A stretch of 64,000 nucleotides of DNA from contig VZRR01003434.1 in NCBI GenBank assembly GCA_013398015.1, positions 90,480-154,479 on the forward strand. The letters are read 5' to 3'. Positions 27,101 through 40,756 of this stretch are shown piece by piece. The notes below the pieces were generated by a model. That model was not told where the DNA came from. It made no database searches and worked only from the letters and a program-made list of their open reading frames with translations. The position numbers and the translations under genes were made by a program. Within the stretch, counting starts at the first letter, position 1, and each line of letters starts with the position of its first letter. The DNA comes from Oreocharis arfaki. Its lineage: Eukaryota; Chordata; Aves; Passeriformes; Paramythiidae.

Positions 27101-30043
27101 TAGAGGGGCTGTGTGCAAAAAGGGCAAAGGTCAAACAATTCGACTAGCAACCTACCCCTCCACCACATCCATAAGGCAAGGCCATTTCTGTAATGTCGAA
27201 GACAAAGAGAATTTCTGACACAGTGCATGTTGTCCTACCTGCCTCTCTTCTCCACAGGCAGGTCTCGGGAACCCATTCCATCCAGTAAGACGACCCACAC
27301 AGCCAAATGAAGCAGATGTAGTCCAATGAACAGCTGTCTCTCCTGCTGATGGGAATTATCTGTTTGTCCAACCTGGCAATTTTTCAGACTCACTCTTCTA
27401 AAGGTTACTCAAAACCAAAAATTGTGCAGCTGCAAATCCCTTCTGGTAGCAGCCAGACATATGCTGAACCAGCCTGCTGCTAGCAGAGCCTCATCCAGTC
27501 TCCCAGGGCTGCAGCAAACAGCAGGACCTGCTGTCCTGAACATCCCTGTGATGTCCAAGTTGGACTCTGTCAATGAGCGCATCCACGCAATCTGCTACTT
27601 TTTAAATGTACTAGTCACCAAAAGCCACATTTCCATTAAGCGGGAGAGAACATTCCTGATGCTCTCATTCTCTCACGGCAGCGGAATTTCCCTGAATCGA
27701 CACTTTTTGCAGAGTTATGTAACAGTGAGCACAGCACGCTTGACTCTCATCTGAGCAGACGTTGCGAGCACAGTGTAAGCACCGGGGTACTTCTTTACAC
27801 CAAACTGTGCTCCAACCTAGCATGTGGATTTAAAAAAATTTAAAAACAGCATATTTATTTCTTGGAAGAGAGGAGTAAGTTACCCAGGCAAAATGATGGA
27901 TTCTTGTATAGGGGTTATTAAGCAAACAAATTGCAGGAAACAAGATTGAATAGCTTTCGAACACAGTAAAACGGAGCTTTCAAAGCAAGTGCAGTTCTTC
28001 GATACAAACAATGAATTTGGGACTAGCAGTGCACTGGAGATGCGCCAAAGGAACTCCCCAGACCTCAACACAACTGCTCTTTTCTGTCATCTGGAATGCT
28101 TTTACAGGATTAATTGCCTTAACAGAAAGAAATGCCAAGGAAACCCTCAGTGATAACCAAAGTCAATTTTGCAGGCTTGTGTGCCATTTTCCAGAAGAGG
28201 CACTTCTGTGGTAGAAAAGGCTGTTTTCCTTTACATTAAATGCCTTAACCATGAGCTTTCACATGGGAGGAAATAGCAGCAATATGATGTCTCAAGTACA
28301 TCTACTAATGGAGAGGGCAATTTTCTTCCATGGCACTGCCTCTTCCACTCCTTTTCAGAATTGAAGTATCCATTAAGAGTGACTCACTGGTTGAGAAAAC
28401 ATGTGAAAAAGAGACATCCTGAAGTTTGTTTTTAAATAGTCTCCACAGTCGGTATTATGGCTATCAGGAATTTGTGAAAACCATAGGTATGTAATATATT
28501 TTCAAGAGACATGGTGCAGAAGAAACTTCATGCTAAAAATCACAACTATTATTGCATAGCAACCAAGCAAACATATTTGATTCCTGACTAAACAAAGTCT
28601 TCTCTACTTTCACCACAGCCATGAATCTCTAACCTACTAGCAAGGGTAATTAACCTTTTTTTATCTTTTTCCAGCATCTTGCCCTCTTTCTCCTTTCTCT
28701 CTTTCTTGGATGTCTGTGAAAGCAGGTGGAGCCTCACGGAGGGACACAGACTTACCGACCCCAACCACCTTACTTTGGTTTATCAAACACAATGGTATTT
28801 CTCTTCTCTACTGTAGTTCTCCTATTGTTTTAGTCCAATATTTTTTCCAATTCAGGTCTAGGCTGCCACACGTAAAGCATAAGTACACCCTGGTCCAGGG
28901 AGGGAGAGCAGTAGGGATGGTCAGGTACCAAGTGTGCACTACCTGCTGTCAGGCTGGGTATCAGGTACTCTGGAAAACAAAAATCTTCTAATATTCCTGG
29001 GCACACTCTTGAATTTACCCTGGATAATTTTACAGAAAAGCTTTTTCATAGGTCTTCCTACAGAGCGAGAATTACATGAAAACTTTCCTGAGTAAGTTTT
29101 TATGCCCACATATGGCCAGGACAACTCTTAGCTGTTCTTCCTGTCATGCTGCTGTGGAATTACATTGAACATTCCTGTAAAAAAAGCTATGCAGCCTAAG
29201 TACAATAGGGTGACATAATTCTGAGCTCAAGTTGATGGATTTTTCCATTTGCAAGATTTTGCACAGTAATTCCTGATTAATTCTGAACGTTGAAATTAAT
29301 GAGCTTATCAAAGTAAAAAGGAGGCAGGGCTATTCTTGTTCACCACAGTGTTTTGTGTTTCTTCTAGTATAAAATTACTTTTTGATCAACTATTTTAACC
29401 TATTTTCTATTAAAAGGATCTGCTGCTTTTTACCCAGTAAGACAAGAATACACTTCCCTGTAGCTGAAAAAAACTGAAAGACGAGTCTCCTCCACTCTCA
29501 GTATTCCATGCAGGTCCCAGAGCAAACATACAAGTTATTACTTTCGCAGTTTTAGGGAAAGCAGATTATTTTATACTAGGAATTCTACATAATCTGCTAA
29601 AAATGTCCCCTGCCCTTTCTACTCATATGGATGTTAAGAGTGGCTGTAGAAGATCTTGTGTTAAAGACAATGGAATTATGCTCAATGAGTAACTGAAGAA
29701 AATTCTGATCTCATTAAGGACTTGTATCAATAAGCATCATGGAATAATTATTATTTTTCATTGAACTCGGTAAAAAATGCAAGCTACTAAATAAATCAGG
29801 TAAAACATTAGAAGATTATGCAGAAGGATGTGTTCATGGGCTGATCAGACAAGAGCAGGAACTGCTCATAGGACTGAAGCACACAAAATGTACAAGCTCA
29901 GCGGCATTGAGTACCCACCACCGCGACGCTGCAAGGATCTGCTCAGAGACTTTTCAACCTTTCACCACTGAAACAAGAGTGACCTGCTCCACCTCAGATT
30001 TTGGAAATTCTGTGGCGGCCTGTACCACATAAGAGCCTTTGTT
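24126..30043. other. Unique noncoding stretch
   Basis: About 5.9 kb. I looked for splice-bounded open frames and transposon ends and found none I could defend. The frames near 27037-27371 (minus) and 27422-27754 (plus) sit in a G+C-richer patch and look like chance. Confidence 0.5.
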
Positions 30044-30420
30044 GGTGGAGATGTGGATTTAAAAGGCCTGGAGGAACTCTTATGATAATCTGGTCTGACT
30101 TCCTGCCTGGCACAGCCTGTAATACCTCATGCAGCAATTTCTTTACAAAGCACAAGAACTTGTAACTCTACTAGAAGATATTTCAGAAGCAGATCTAATC
30201 TTGATTTAATTACTCCGAGTGATCTACCACATTCCTTTCTAAGCATTTCCAATGGTTAATTACACCCACGTTATCATAATTCCAACGTGAACTCCTCTTC
30301 CTTATCTTGCCATGTTTTTGTCTGTTGGAGCCCTATCCCATCTCTCTACACTGATATTTTTAGATACTAACCACATCATACCTCAAAATTCTCTTACCTG
30401 AGATAAATAGTTTGCCTGCT
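30044..30420 (-). mobile_element. Ancient CR1/L3-like LINE 3' fragment
   Basis: Read on the plus strand, this region follows the reverse complement of an old CR1 3' end that I recall from turtle, crocodile and bird genomes. The landmarks are 'aatctggtctgacttcctgc' (about 30088), 'ctaatcttgatttaattact' (about 30197), 'ccaatggttaattacaccca' (about 30249) and 'tagatactaaccacatcata' (about 30361). All are in the expected order but heavily diverged with small indels. The element therefore lies on the minus strand and is much older than the other copies in the window. No coding frame survives. The exact family name is not certain and the edges are fuzzy. Confidence 0.7.
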
Positions 30421-32720
30421 TGGCAAACCAAAACAGGGATTCCTGAGTCAATTGCACAGCATCTGCGGTGGTATATTACAGACTGCTTTTGACTAAAGAG
30501 ACTAAAAGAGAAAAGTCAATTCAAATGCGAGGGGAAGGCACCAAACATCTTCTTTAACAAGCTTTTCCAGCTTCCGTAGCACCCATTTGTATGACCTGGA
30601 AATTTGGGATGAACAGCACTGCGACCCGCATAGCTTCATTTTCAACCTAACTGATAAATTCCAGCTCAAACCAGATCAGTAGTTACTGAACACTACAGTT
30701 AACTCAGAAAGAAAAAGATGGCTGATGGCAGGTGGTTTCCTACTGCCCATATGTCAAATCACATAAAAATGACCTGGTACTTCTGCAGGCACTGCCAAGG
30801 AAGAAATCCAGGAGCGAGCAATGTATACCTTAAAATACTTCTAGCTGTGACTCTGGTAAACAAAATAAGTAAATTTCCACTACTGCTGTCATGCCATATT
30901 ACTTAAGCATATTACTTAGGTATTTGCATTACTGTAGCATTCAGAGGCTCCACATAAGGCTCTCTTGTGTTAGGTGATCAACTACAGACACAGCAAGTTT
31001 AGTTCATTTTTGCAACATTTGCCCAGCGCTTGTATGGCTGAACCCTGGTAAAGAGACAGAAGGAGGACTTGTGTCCTTCCTGGATCATGGATGCTGATGA
31101 GATCAGTGTACAAAGACTGCTCAGAACTAGAATTTCTTCTGGCATTTACTAAATCCCTGCACTACCCATGTGGTTCTCAACACACTATAAAGTTCCTTAG
31201 CTTCATTAGCCCTATTCCAGAAGGGTTTTCAGTCCTTCTCACTGATTGAGTGAAAAAGAGCAGCATTTTGCTGTCTCAGGGATGTATTATGTAAGCACAC
31301 ACCTTTGAAGCTGCAAACAGATGCACTTACTCTCCACGTTCCAATACAAAGTAAGAACTGCAAAGATAGTCTGCTATTTACAACACCATTTGTTATGACA
31401 CCTCATTACTTTTTCACAACACTACTGTTTTTTCCATTAATACTTCACATTTCTACTCACTTGTGGTTTCTAGCAGTTTATATTTTGCATAGCTTAAATG
31501 CTTTTTTTTTTTTTAAGCCTCCCTCTTCCCTATTCCAAGAATGCCTCTCTGCAAACCAGAAACATAGTTTATGCAGACAAATCAACTTTTACTGATGTCA
31601 ACAGCTTTTTAAAAAAATTTCCTTTGAACACTCTTCCATTTGGAAGCTATTTGACTTGAAATAGGCGTATGAAATCCAGCTAACAATTCTGCAAAATTTT
31701 ACTTTAACCACTGATAGAAAAAACCAAACCAGGCAAATAAGGGAGGAAAAGAAATCAATAACCAAGAATGCTTCCCTTCATTGGAATCTTGAGAATGGCT
31801 GTTATAATTGAAATATTACCTGTGACAGAGAAGTAATTATATATTTTTGTAATGCTCTGAACAGGTTCATACTTCAGCTGCCTGTCAGAACAACTTGCTA
31901 TTGTACACCTGGCTTTGTTATTCAGCATAGATGCTTTATTTTCTAGGTGACACAACACATGAATGTGAGCATCCTCACTAGCAATGGAAGAAATAGAAAG
32001 ATAAAACCACTTTTTAAACACCCTTTGCAGCTGGTAGTGTATTGAAAGACCTTCTGCCTTTTGCCCATCTAGCAGATGATACAGAATCCATTTTGAGAAT
32101 GCAGCTGAATTATGTTATATATAAGGGGAAATACTCACTGCTAGAATAGTTCAACCCCCCTTTATTTACTTAACTACGTAACTCATAAACTCCCACCACG
32201 TCTCAAAAACCAAAAATCTGTGACCGAGTTCTTATTTTATCAGCATATCCTCCAATATTTCATTTTTAAACTGCAAGAAAATGAAGATTTTCATTGACTG
32301 CGTAGTGAAAACTGTAGCGTCTGCTGAAAAATAATTGCCTGTAAATTCCTTACAGGCAAAAAGAAGTTTCCAAATCTATGAAGGCATCTTATTTTGATTA
32401 AAGACCAAACAGTGGTTCAGTAACAACAATAACAACAAAGAAAGTTAAATGTTGTTAGACTCATTCTGCAATACTGTACTCCTTCTTTTTTGTGCTTTGA
32501 CATACTGACCCACACTGGCATCTACTAGTGAAATGCTAAAATCTACTGGTCTATGATCTAAATTAAAATGCTATATAATGAGTATATTTGCTATAATTAT
32601 CTCCAATTAACTTGAATATCTTATTAAAGTGGAATAAAAAAAAATCTTACCTTATTAGAGCTTCATTTTCTGTTCTTTCACTGAAAAGAGTAAAGAAATC
32701 TGCATTAAAGATCCATTTGG

Positions 32721-32791
32721 TAAAAAGAACCTTCTAAAGTTACGATTTTAGTTTCACTTCAATTAACACCAAAACTAAAAGGTTCTTTTTA
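32721..32791. repeat. 71-bp inverted repeat (hairpin/cruciform)
   Basis: Outer arms 32721-32733 and 32779-32791 are perfect 13-bp reverse complements (TAAAAAGAACCTT). Inner arms 32746-32754 and 32772-32780 are a further 9-bp perfect match (TTTTAGTTT). Two bases on the right side are shared between the two helices, so at least one pair must be dropped. A 12-base bulge lies on the left side and the loop is about 17 bases. It could be a decayed terminal-inverted-repeat element, a small hairpin RNA, or chance in AT-rich DNA. Confidence 0.7.
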
Positions 32792-35700
32792 TATAACTGT
32801 AGTAAATCTCTGTTACTTTGCAGGGTTAATCATTCTTAACACTCTGCAGCGGAGGCCTTTATTTATTTACCATCTTAATTAGCTGTTCTGAACAAATGTT
32901 TCAAATGCTTTGGAAATATCAATACAAACAACTGATCTCATCAATTCACCACCTAAATTACAGGCTGATTAGGCGCACTGGGTAGGTTTGTTTTCACTTC
33001 AAGCTGTATTTTATGAACAGTATTTGTGTTTGTGTTACCATTATTTTTAGTGGACATTTGGTATTGTCTATTATAAGATGGGTTTGCATTGCAGTATGCC
33101 CATTCAAAGAGTTTCTCAGCCTGCAAGGTTTTTTTTAAAGTAGCTATTTTCTGCTCAACCCCCACACAGGTAGGGTTGGCAGCAGTTTAGAAGAATGAAA
33201 GCATCAAGCCATTTCAATAAACACCTACTTCAACTCTGCCACTCTTTATGACACATTTGTCAACAATTTACCAACACACATCACAAAATCAAAACACAAA
33301 AAAGCTTTAACAATATTCTGGAAAAGTTCAGGCATAACTCAGAACAATCAATGAATGCTGAGGCCTGCAAAAACATTAATTGACCTTTCATTTCTTTGTG
33401 AGTTTTGTTCAGTCCTTTACAACCAAGGAGAAGTATTTGCAAGCATCAGCATTATAACTGGGAATTGGATTCTGGTGACTCTGAAGTAAATAGGTATTTT
33501 TTGTCATCAATGCATGCAAGAACAAAATCACACTTTTTCTTATTTCATTTTCTAAATTAGCATGATACACAGCATGAAATAGAAAACAAAAAGGCAAGTC
33601 TAATAAAATCTGACAATTATTAGCAGTATTTGTTGAAAAGCAGAGAAAATCATGCTGAGTCACAGGCAAAGCATCTCAACCTCTAGCATTTTCTGTACAC
33701 TTCATTAGCCATCAGTCAGTATGGTTAGAGATCTGCAGAGGAAAGGAAAACAAGGAGAAACCTTGTTCATCTTTGCCAAGGACAAATTTGAAGCTTGGCC
33801 TCAAAGCTTGCAATCAACGCAACGGTTGAAGAGATGAATTCTTTGCTTTACAGTGAAAATACTGTGATTTGGGGGACGGCAGGGTTAAAACAGAGTCTTC
33901 TAGGAATTAATCTGTCACTCCGAGGAAATCAAAGCTTTAGTGAATAGAAGTGCCTCTTCCCTTCATTTAGGGCATGGTCACCTGATAGTTTTGAGAGACC
34001 TATAATATGAGACTATTTCATGAATGGAACAGGTAAACTTAAAGAGAGACATTCCTGGAGTGCAGAAAATCATTAGATTAACCACCCATTTTGAGAAAAG
34101 GCATGAGATCCCATTTTTATGAGTCAGCTCACATAATCTGACATTTACAAAGTCTGATTTCCCACAACAGAGTATCTGTACATGTGTACCTTTAAAGGAA
34201 GAAGAATAACTATAAGGTCATATAATTACTTCGTCAAACATAAAATCCTCATAGGTTTAATTTTTCTATCTCCTGATAATCAGCTATCAAAAACATGCAT
34301 CAGAACCAAATTAGTTCACATTTACTTGTCTGGCTTCAGGTGTGGGTCAATCATAAAAGGTAATTTAAGAAAGATTTTGCACGCAGGAATCAAGGGACAG
34401 AACCAGTAAGTATTTCATCACTGGATGCTGTGCAAGGTTTCAATAGGATTGAGTGGGATTTATTACAGTACGAGCCAAATCCTTCTTACTTTTCTCATGC
34501 AAAACACCCATTGAAGCTCGCCAGAGTGCAACTGAGGACATATTACATCTCTGATTCTCTATTACTCACCTGTCACAATACTACTGCGGTCCACAGCACA
34601 AAGTTTATGGGACCGGAATGGTTCTCTCTGGGAAGAGATAGGAGTATCTTACAGGCTAGCCTGTTTTAACCATAAAGCAGGTACAGAAGCAAGTTTGAAG
34701 AAGACTAAAAGTCATCCTGGACTTGCGACAAGATCCACAGATTTTAAAGCAAAGTATTTCTATGCTAGAAACATTCACAGTGCAAGCTGCTTTGAAGCAT
34801 ATTTAACGCATCCTACATACTTTCAAAAGAAGAATGAAAGCTTACTTTGGCAGGGTTTATGACTCCCAGAAAAAAAAAAAAACAGCCTAGCATGCTTAAA
34901 AAAAACAATTTGCATAAGTTTTCCTTATCTGATCTAGGTGTTGATAACAGGACAAGCTGTAATGAGGGCCATGAGCACCTCCTATCACAGGTTCTCACGG
35001 GCCCTGCTGCCTGTCTAGCCTGATGGTCTCAGTAGACTTTGTTCAAGAGGACCCATTACTATCTCTGTCAGGTAGCAGGAAGCTTCTAGCCTCAGAAGAT
35101 CTGGCTTCTATCCAAATGGAGATAATATCCACTCCAGTGTGCCCAAAACAACACTGGGTAAGTGAGGTTCAAGCATTCAATGGCTCCTGCAGAAGACTTA
35201 TCAGGCTTCCTGCCTTATCTGCCTTGGACACCTTGGCAAAGAATGTAAAATTAAAATATATCTCCTGTTAACTGCTTGCACTGCCTTCGTGCTTAATGCC
35301 TCCTTGCTTAAATGGAGGGGGAGAGTGCTACCAAAAAAGAAAAAAAAAAGTTAAAAAGTGAGGACATTTACATTTCAATATTCAGATGTGTCATTTTTCT
35401 AAGCATATGCCTCTTTACAGTAAAAACTATACTTGTTGCCAGTCACCAAATGTGTTAACTTTGGACAGACTCTGGGAGGATTCTACCAGACTGCCTCAAA
35501 GGCACATCAGTACCATTAAGTTAAACTAAGTAGACAACTGTCCACACTCAGTGACAAGAAGCTCTGTAAATTCAACAGGGTATTTACCATTATCCTTTCA
35601 ATCCAGGCAAAGAAAAAAGAAGAAAGAGAAAAATTGTAAATATTTTTTCAAGCTCCATCTTTTCCAGAACAACTTATGCACCTTCTCAGTTTTATAAATA

Positions 35701-37610
35701 CTATAATTAACACCAAAAAAACCCTACTGATAGAGTTTGTTGAAACAATGTACTTTGCTACTGAAGCTGTTCATGATTTTTCTTAAGGAAGACTCACCAC
35801 TGACTTGCTGAACCACAGGAAACCAATACTGCTAAAATGATCAGACAGCAGAATAGATGTAGACGAAAATTTCCTACTTTAACACATAGAAAATTCCTGA
35901 CTGCATGGAGTTGTACAAATAAAAATGTTCCTTTGTGTTTCAGTCATTATTATTTCACCTTTTTTGGTGTATGCTGTTTAGCAGAAACTTAAAAACTGAA
36001 GATACAGAAACACAAGTTGCCATTAACTAAAATACAGGCTTGATCCCTGTAAGGAGTACACACAATTAGCTAAAACAATTCATTTCCATATGATCCAACA
36101 CTTATCCAGTACACAGCAGGAGAAAAGACATCCAGATGCTCTTCAGAAAATTTAGATATAAAGTACATATTCTGCCTAAGTATTTGAACAGATATCAGAT
36201 TAGGGATGAGAGCAGTACTTTTCCTCTTATGCTTTTCTTCTTATCCAACCAAATCCCATTCATCCTATTAAAACTTACTTTCAAGCTCCTGACACCCATC
36301 ACATCCTGACATCTTCATTTAGAAAAAACCGAAGTTACCGAAAGATGGAAATCTACTCAGTCCCCTAGACAGATTCACCACCACTCCAGAATTTTTTTTC
36401 AGTTTACTTTTTTAGTCCCTGCAGGATGCTCTGGTGTTCAGAGTTCCACAAAGAGACTGACTGAACAAAGTAACTACAATTTCCTGTCTCACAAAAGAAC
36501 ACAGAAAGCTAACCAGGCCTGAAAAAGCCAGAGAGTTCTCATTCCATCAGAGCCAAGGAAGGAAAAAGAAAGGAGTGGGGGATGAGCAATCCTGACCAGG
36601 AGATAAATTCATTCTTAAAGCCGCTCCAGTAAGTTTGGCTTTCAGTTCTTCTGTTTAGCGGCTCCCAGTAAGAATTAAAAGCATGTCAGTGGAGGTGGAG
36701 TAAAAAAGAACAAAAAATGTAGGGGAAAGAAAAAGACAGCAGGGAAAAATCTCACTGACCTCCCTCAGCAAAGCTCTTCCTCAAGATGCAAGGAACTCTG
36801 CTGGCACAGAAAGTTAATTTAATTCTTCCTGCCCCACCAGTCTTGACTCAAGGCCATTTGATTTCACAGTTCCAGTACTTGCAGTAGTTAGCAAGTTGTG
36901 CCATGCACTCTGCAGAGTGAAAAGCCATGACTGCAGCATGCCAAAGTCTAATCTGTGACAGGCATTCCCAGCTCTGGAACTCCACGCAGCATGCCTCGGA
37001 TTGCCTGGTGCTGTGAGGCAGCAGATAGGCCTGTGTGCACAGCCTAAACTCTGGGACCTAGGGATGCATCCTGAAAATGTTTACGACCAGTACAATGCTA
37101 ATCATAATCAGCATGTGGGTATATGCTCTCTGCAGGATAAAAGGGCAGAAGAAAGCCTGTGTTTAGATCGGACAGCAAAGACAAGATCATAGCCTGGAGG
37201 CAGAGAACTCATAAAATAGTTCCATTTAAAGCATACATACAGATTAAAAATTAACCACTGTTGCCAAAAACCTGCACATAACCCCACCTACAGCTATACC
37301 TGCCTACTTAGGAACTGCCAAATGCAAGTGGAATATGTGTTCTGTGCTCTGCTGCCCCACCAGCTTGGCCAGCCAAGAGCCACCATCTCACATCTGTCCT
37401 GCTCCCCAATAAAGTGCCCAAGAAAGAGTCACTATTTATTATTGCTCTTGATGACTGGCTATCATAGAAATTGGGGACTTCAATGATTTTTTGGAAGCTA
37501 GTCACCCTCCCGGGTCTAAGAAGTCTTAAATTTCAGCCAGGTAGCTTGACCCAACTGTTCAGAGGTGGAATAACGTTGAAACAAAAATCACCATTGCTAC
37601 TGCTGTATGC

Positions 37611-37638
37611 TTGTTGAGACTATACTAAAGAGCTAAAA
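37611..37638 (+). repeat. 28-bp dispersed repeat, copy A
   Basis: Identical at 27 of 28 positions to 39636-39663, in the same orientation, 2025 bp apart. The core is ATACTAAAGAGCTAAAA. Flanking sequence does not align on either side. The match is far longer than chance would give in 64 kb. Confidence 0.85.
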
Positions 37639-39635
37639 ACTCAAAGCTGCTTTACTGAAAGTGCTACAAATACACTATGCAGAAGCTATTATCCTCTCCA
37701 GTAAATGATGAGTCCACAGATAGTAATGTCTGCAGTCTCGTTTTGCCAGCATTTCCATTACAATTCTCTGCTTTAATGAAGAATTAACAAGATTAAATAC
37801 ACTTTGGCTAGTAGACCTTCAAGCTCTATTACAGTACATTGTATTTACATCAGAAATGTTAATGTCACAATTCTTCTTGACTTTGAAAAGTACAACGATA
37901 AATTAATTTACTTTTAAAATAAAAAACATGCCAAAAATAGTTGTTTAAAATCTTCGGATTTATTCCACTACTCCTTATAGAAAAAGTGCATTATTTATGC
38001 CATTAGAAGGAAAAGCTAATGCATTTTTGTAATGTAAGAATTAATTGAATTCAAGAGAACTAAGCAGATCCCAGAAAAGGGCAGCTATTCTTTCTATATA
38101 TAACATAATCATATGCCCTAAACCAAATTATTTTCTTCCTCTGAAAGGTATTTAAGGATGTCATCTCCACAGGGCCTGGCCCAGTGCCACAGGAAGCACA
38201 ACGATGCACAGTATTGCCGATGAGAAACCCTGCATTCCCCTTAGGCTTGAAAACCTTGTGTAGGACCCAAGACTCAAGCGTGAAAAGCATCGTGATGTTG
38301 AGAACAAGCCTTCGTACGTATTTTTCAGCTACTGGTACTCATCAAAACTTTAAAAAAACAACCACCTAACAGTCAAATCTAAGGGGAATGTTCAAGCTTT
38401 ATATGCAACGTATGACAATAGTGAAATGGGAAGTTTTGGGTACTCAGGGGGATTCATCCCATGTGTGCTTAACCATATACTGCAGTTATTGGTGGAAGTC
38501 ACCACTTCTGAGATTGCTGGTACAAACAGCACCCTGGAATTTTCTCCTCTCCTCCACCAGCTTACTGAAGAGGAATCCAGGGAGCAGATAAGCTGAGACA
38601 GCCAAAACAAGGTTTCTTCAGCCATTCAATCATCCTTAGATTCAGACTGCTTTACACCAGATGCCTGATTTTAATCATTGTCCATATGTCTGAGTAAGCA
38701 TAAAGTATGTACTGCAGAGATGAAACTTTAACCTTCATACTTTTTGTCAGAAAGCACATACTTTTCTGCTTATAATCACCCCACTGACATGTGAATGATT
38801 ATGATTTTCTTAATTGTCCCTGGTTTGCCTTCTACGCGATGGCGAAATTAAAAAAGCTAGTGTCTTGAAGGATAAATGTACAGTAAGTATTGCTGCATAA
38901 TATCCCCAGCCAGTAAAGTTCATTATTGAGTCATAGAAGAAAACATAAGAGACTTTGTTATGTTATCTTTTCCAGGGTGTCACTACCAACCCAACACATC
39001 CTAGAAATTAAAGCCTGGCTGCCTCCATCTCATGGTACATCAAGAACACATATTTTTTCCCCACACTGCTTTTTCTAATAACTGGTGCTGTTCTGTTCTT
39101 CTTGGGATGGTGGATGACACCTATCACACCTGCACACTGGAATGCAGCTGTAATTTTCCATCCAAAGTTAAAGCAAGTACCATGAAAGCAAAGGTTTAAT
39201 ACGTGCATCTAAGGGGGGAAAAATATGGTGAACTGGTCTGCAGCACATTAACTGCTTTGAGTTTAGGATCTTTTTTTGTTACATTCAGTTCTTCTACTTT
39301 TTTCTACCTGTATGGCATGTGCCCTCATTTAAATCCTCTGTATAGCATGTGTCCCAGTAAATTGTCCCAGTGCAGTTCAGAACTGTAGCACAGACTGCAT
39401 GATTTGAGCAAGAAATGTCCTTAAGCTCTGCATACATTTTGAAAGCTATGAAAACAGCCGAAGAATAAATAAAATAGAAATCTGACATTTGAAAGTCAGT
39501 GAAAGCAAGCTTAAAGAGAAGAGTTATTTCTTATTTATGGTACTCTAAAGATTTTAAGGTGTATTGTACAACAATGCTGTTTAATCATCAGGCCCACAGT
39601 TCTGCAGGGAAGTATTTTTCAAATAAACGGCAGTT

Positions 39636-39663
39636 TTGTTGAGACCATACTAAAGAGCTAAAA
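39636..39663 (+). repeat. 28-bp dispersed repeat, copy B
   Basis: Partner of 37611-37638, with one T/C difference at the eleventh base. It has no poly(A) and no terminal inverted repeats, and the flanks are unrelated. A templated insertion during break repair, or paired remnants flanking an old insertion, are both possible. Confidence 0.85.
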
Positions 39664-40756
39664 CCTGTATAAGAAACAGACAATGAAATAGAAACAGGTA
39701 TTTCTAAAACAAGGCTTCGGAAAACATCTCCCTGTGCCCAGTACATAGAGCAAATATAAATCTTCACTGAAACTGAGTTATATTTCATAAGTGTCTGCAG
39801 CTGCCTAACTTCTCTTCATCTTCTGTGGAGAGGTGGTGGAAAACATTGTTAGTGACAATGACATCATTTGCTAGCGATAAGCAACTACGACTAAATTAAA
39901 AAATATTGTTGAATCAAGGTTTTCTGGCTAAGCTAAAAAGATAAAAGCCTTAAGAAACGGTATTTACTGTATTTTCTGGAGTTAAGGTCAAGCATGCAGA
40001 AGCTCCACGGGTTTTTTTGAAAGGTGGAATAGGGCTAAACTCCAATTAAGAGACAGACTGATAGAGTAAGATATTTGTTTAGGAGCTATGTAGTAATGTA
40101 TCAAAGCCAATCCATTGGAACTGCCTTTTGTGTTTATTTCTACGAAAGGAAAACAGAAGAAAAAATCTACCAAAATATTCAAATTCAGCACTGGATTCAT
40201 GCACACTGAAAACCTTTGAATGCACAACTAGCAGGCAAGCGGAAAGTGGTATTTTCCCCACTTCGGATGCTCCAGAAAAAAGGCTTCATTTACACTTCTG
40301 TATTTTTAGAAAGATGGTGGTATTTGCTTGTTTCTTCCAGTGTATCACAGATAATACTCAGCTGCTGGGTTTATGAGGCACTTGCAATTGTAACTCAACA
40401 GACAAATCCTTTGTTATACAGAGAGAACAAATAATGGGGATTTACAAAGCTGTAATTATACTGAGAGGGTTTATGTGCAATGATATATTAAAAGAAATAC
40501 TATACGCAAAATAACTTTTTTAAAAACAAATCCTCTGAGCATTACCACCGCTTATAATAAGGGATCTTTTACCATAAAAGGGATTTTAAATGCGTGTCAT
40601 CCCCAAAGGATGCCCGCAGACTCTGCAAAGCTCTCCTACGTAGGCTGAAGCTGGTAGCATATACCTGTTTTATGGTTAGCAAATGATGATGAACGAGCAG
40701 AGCCCAAAACAAACCACACTAAAGGCAGATGATGTCCTCCAGCAACCAGCCAAAGC

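Larger units (their letters stand above)
30421..40756. other. Long unique AT-rich noncoding stretch
   Basis: About 10.3 kb without a supportable gene. It holds T13 at 31502-31514, an inverted repeat at 32721-32791, and one 28-bp sequence present at both 37611 and 39636. The block near 37770-38050 is extremely AT-rich with several TAAT-type motifs and could be a conserved noncoding element, but that is a guess. Minus frame 32953-33165 has protein-like composition but matches no family I know. Confidence 0.5.

Noticed and set aside
32953..33165. Minus-strand frame with a protein-like Lys/Glu/Asn/Gln-rich sequence
   Set aside because: Only 70 codons, no family recognised, and no convincing acceptor or donor. 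A single exon cannot be defended.
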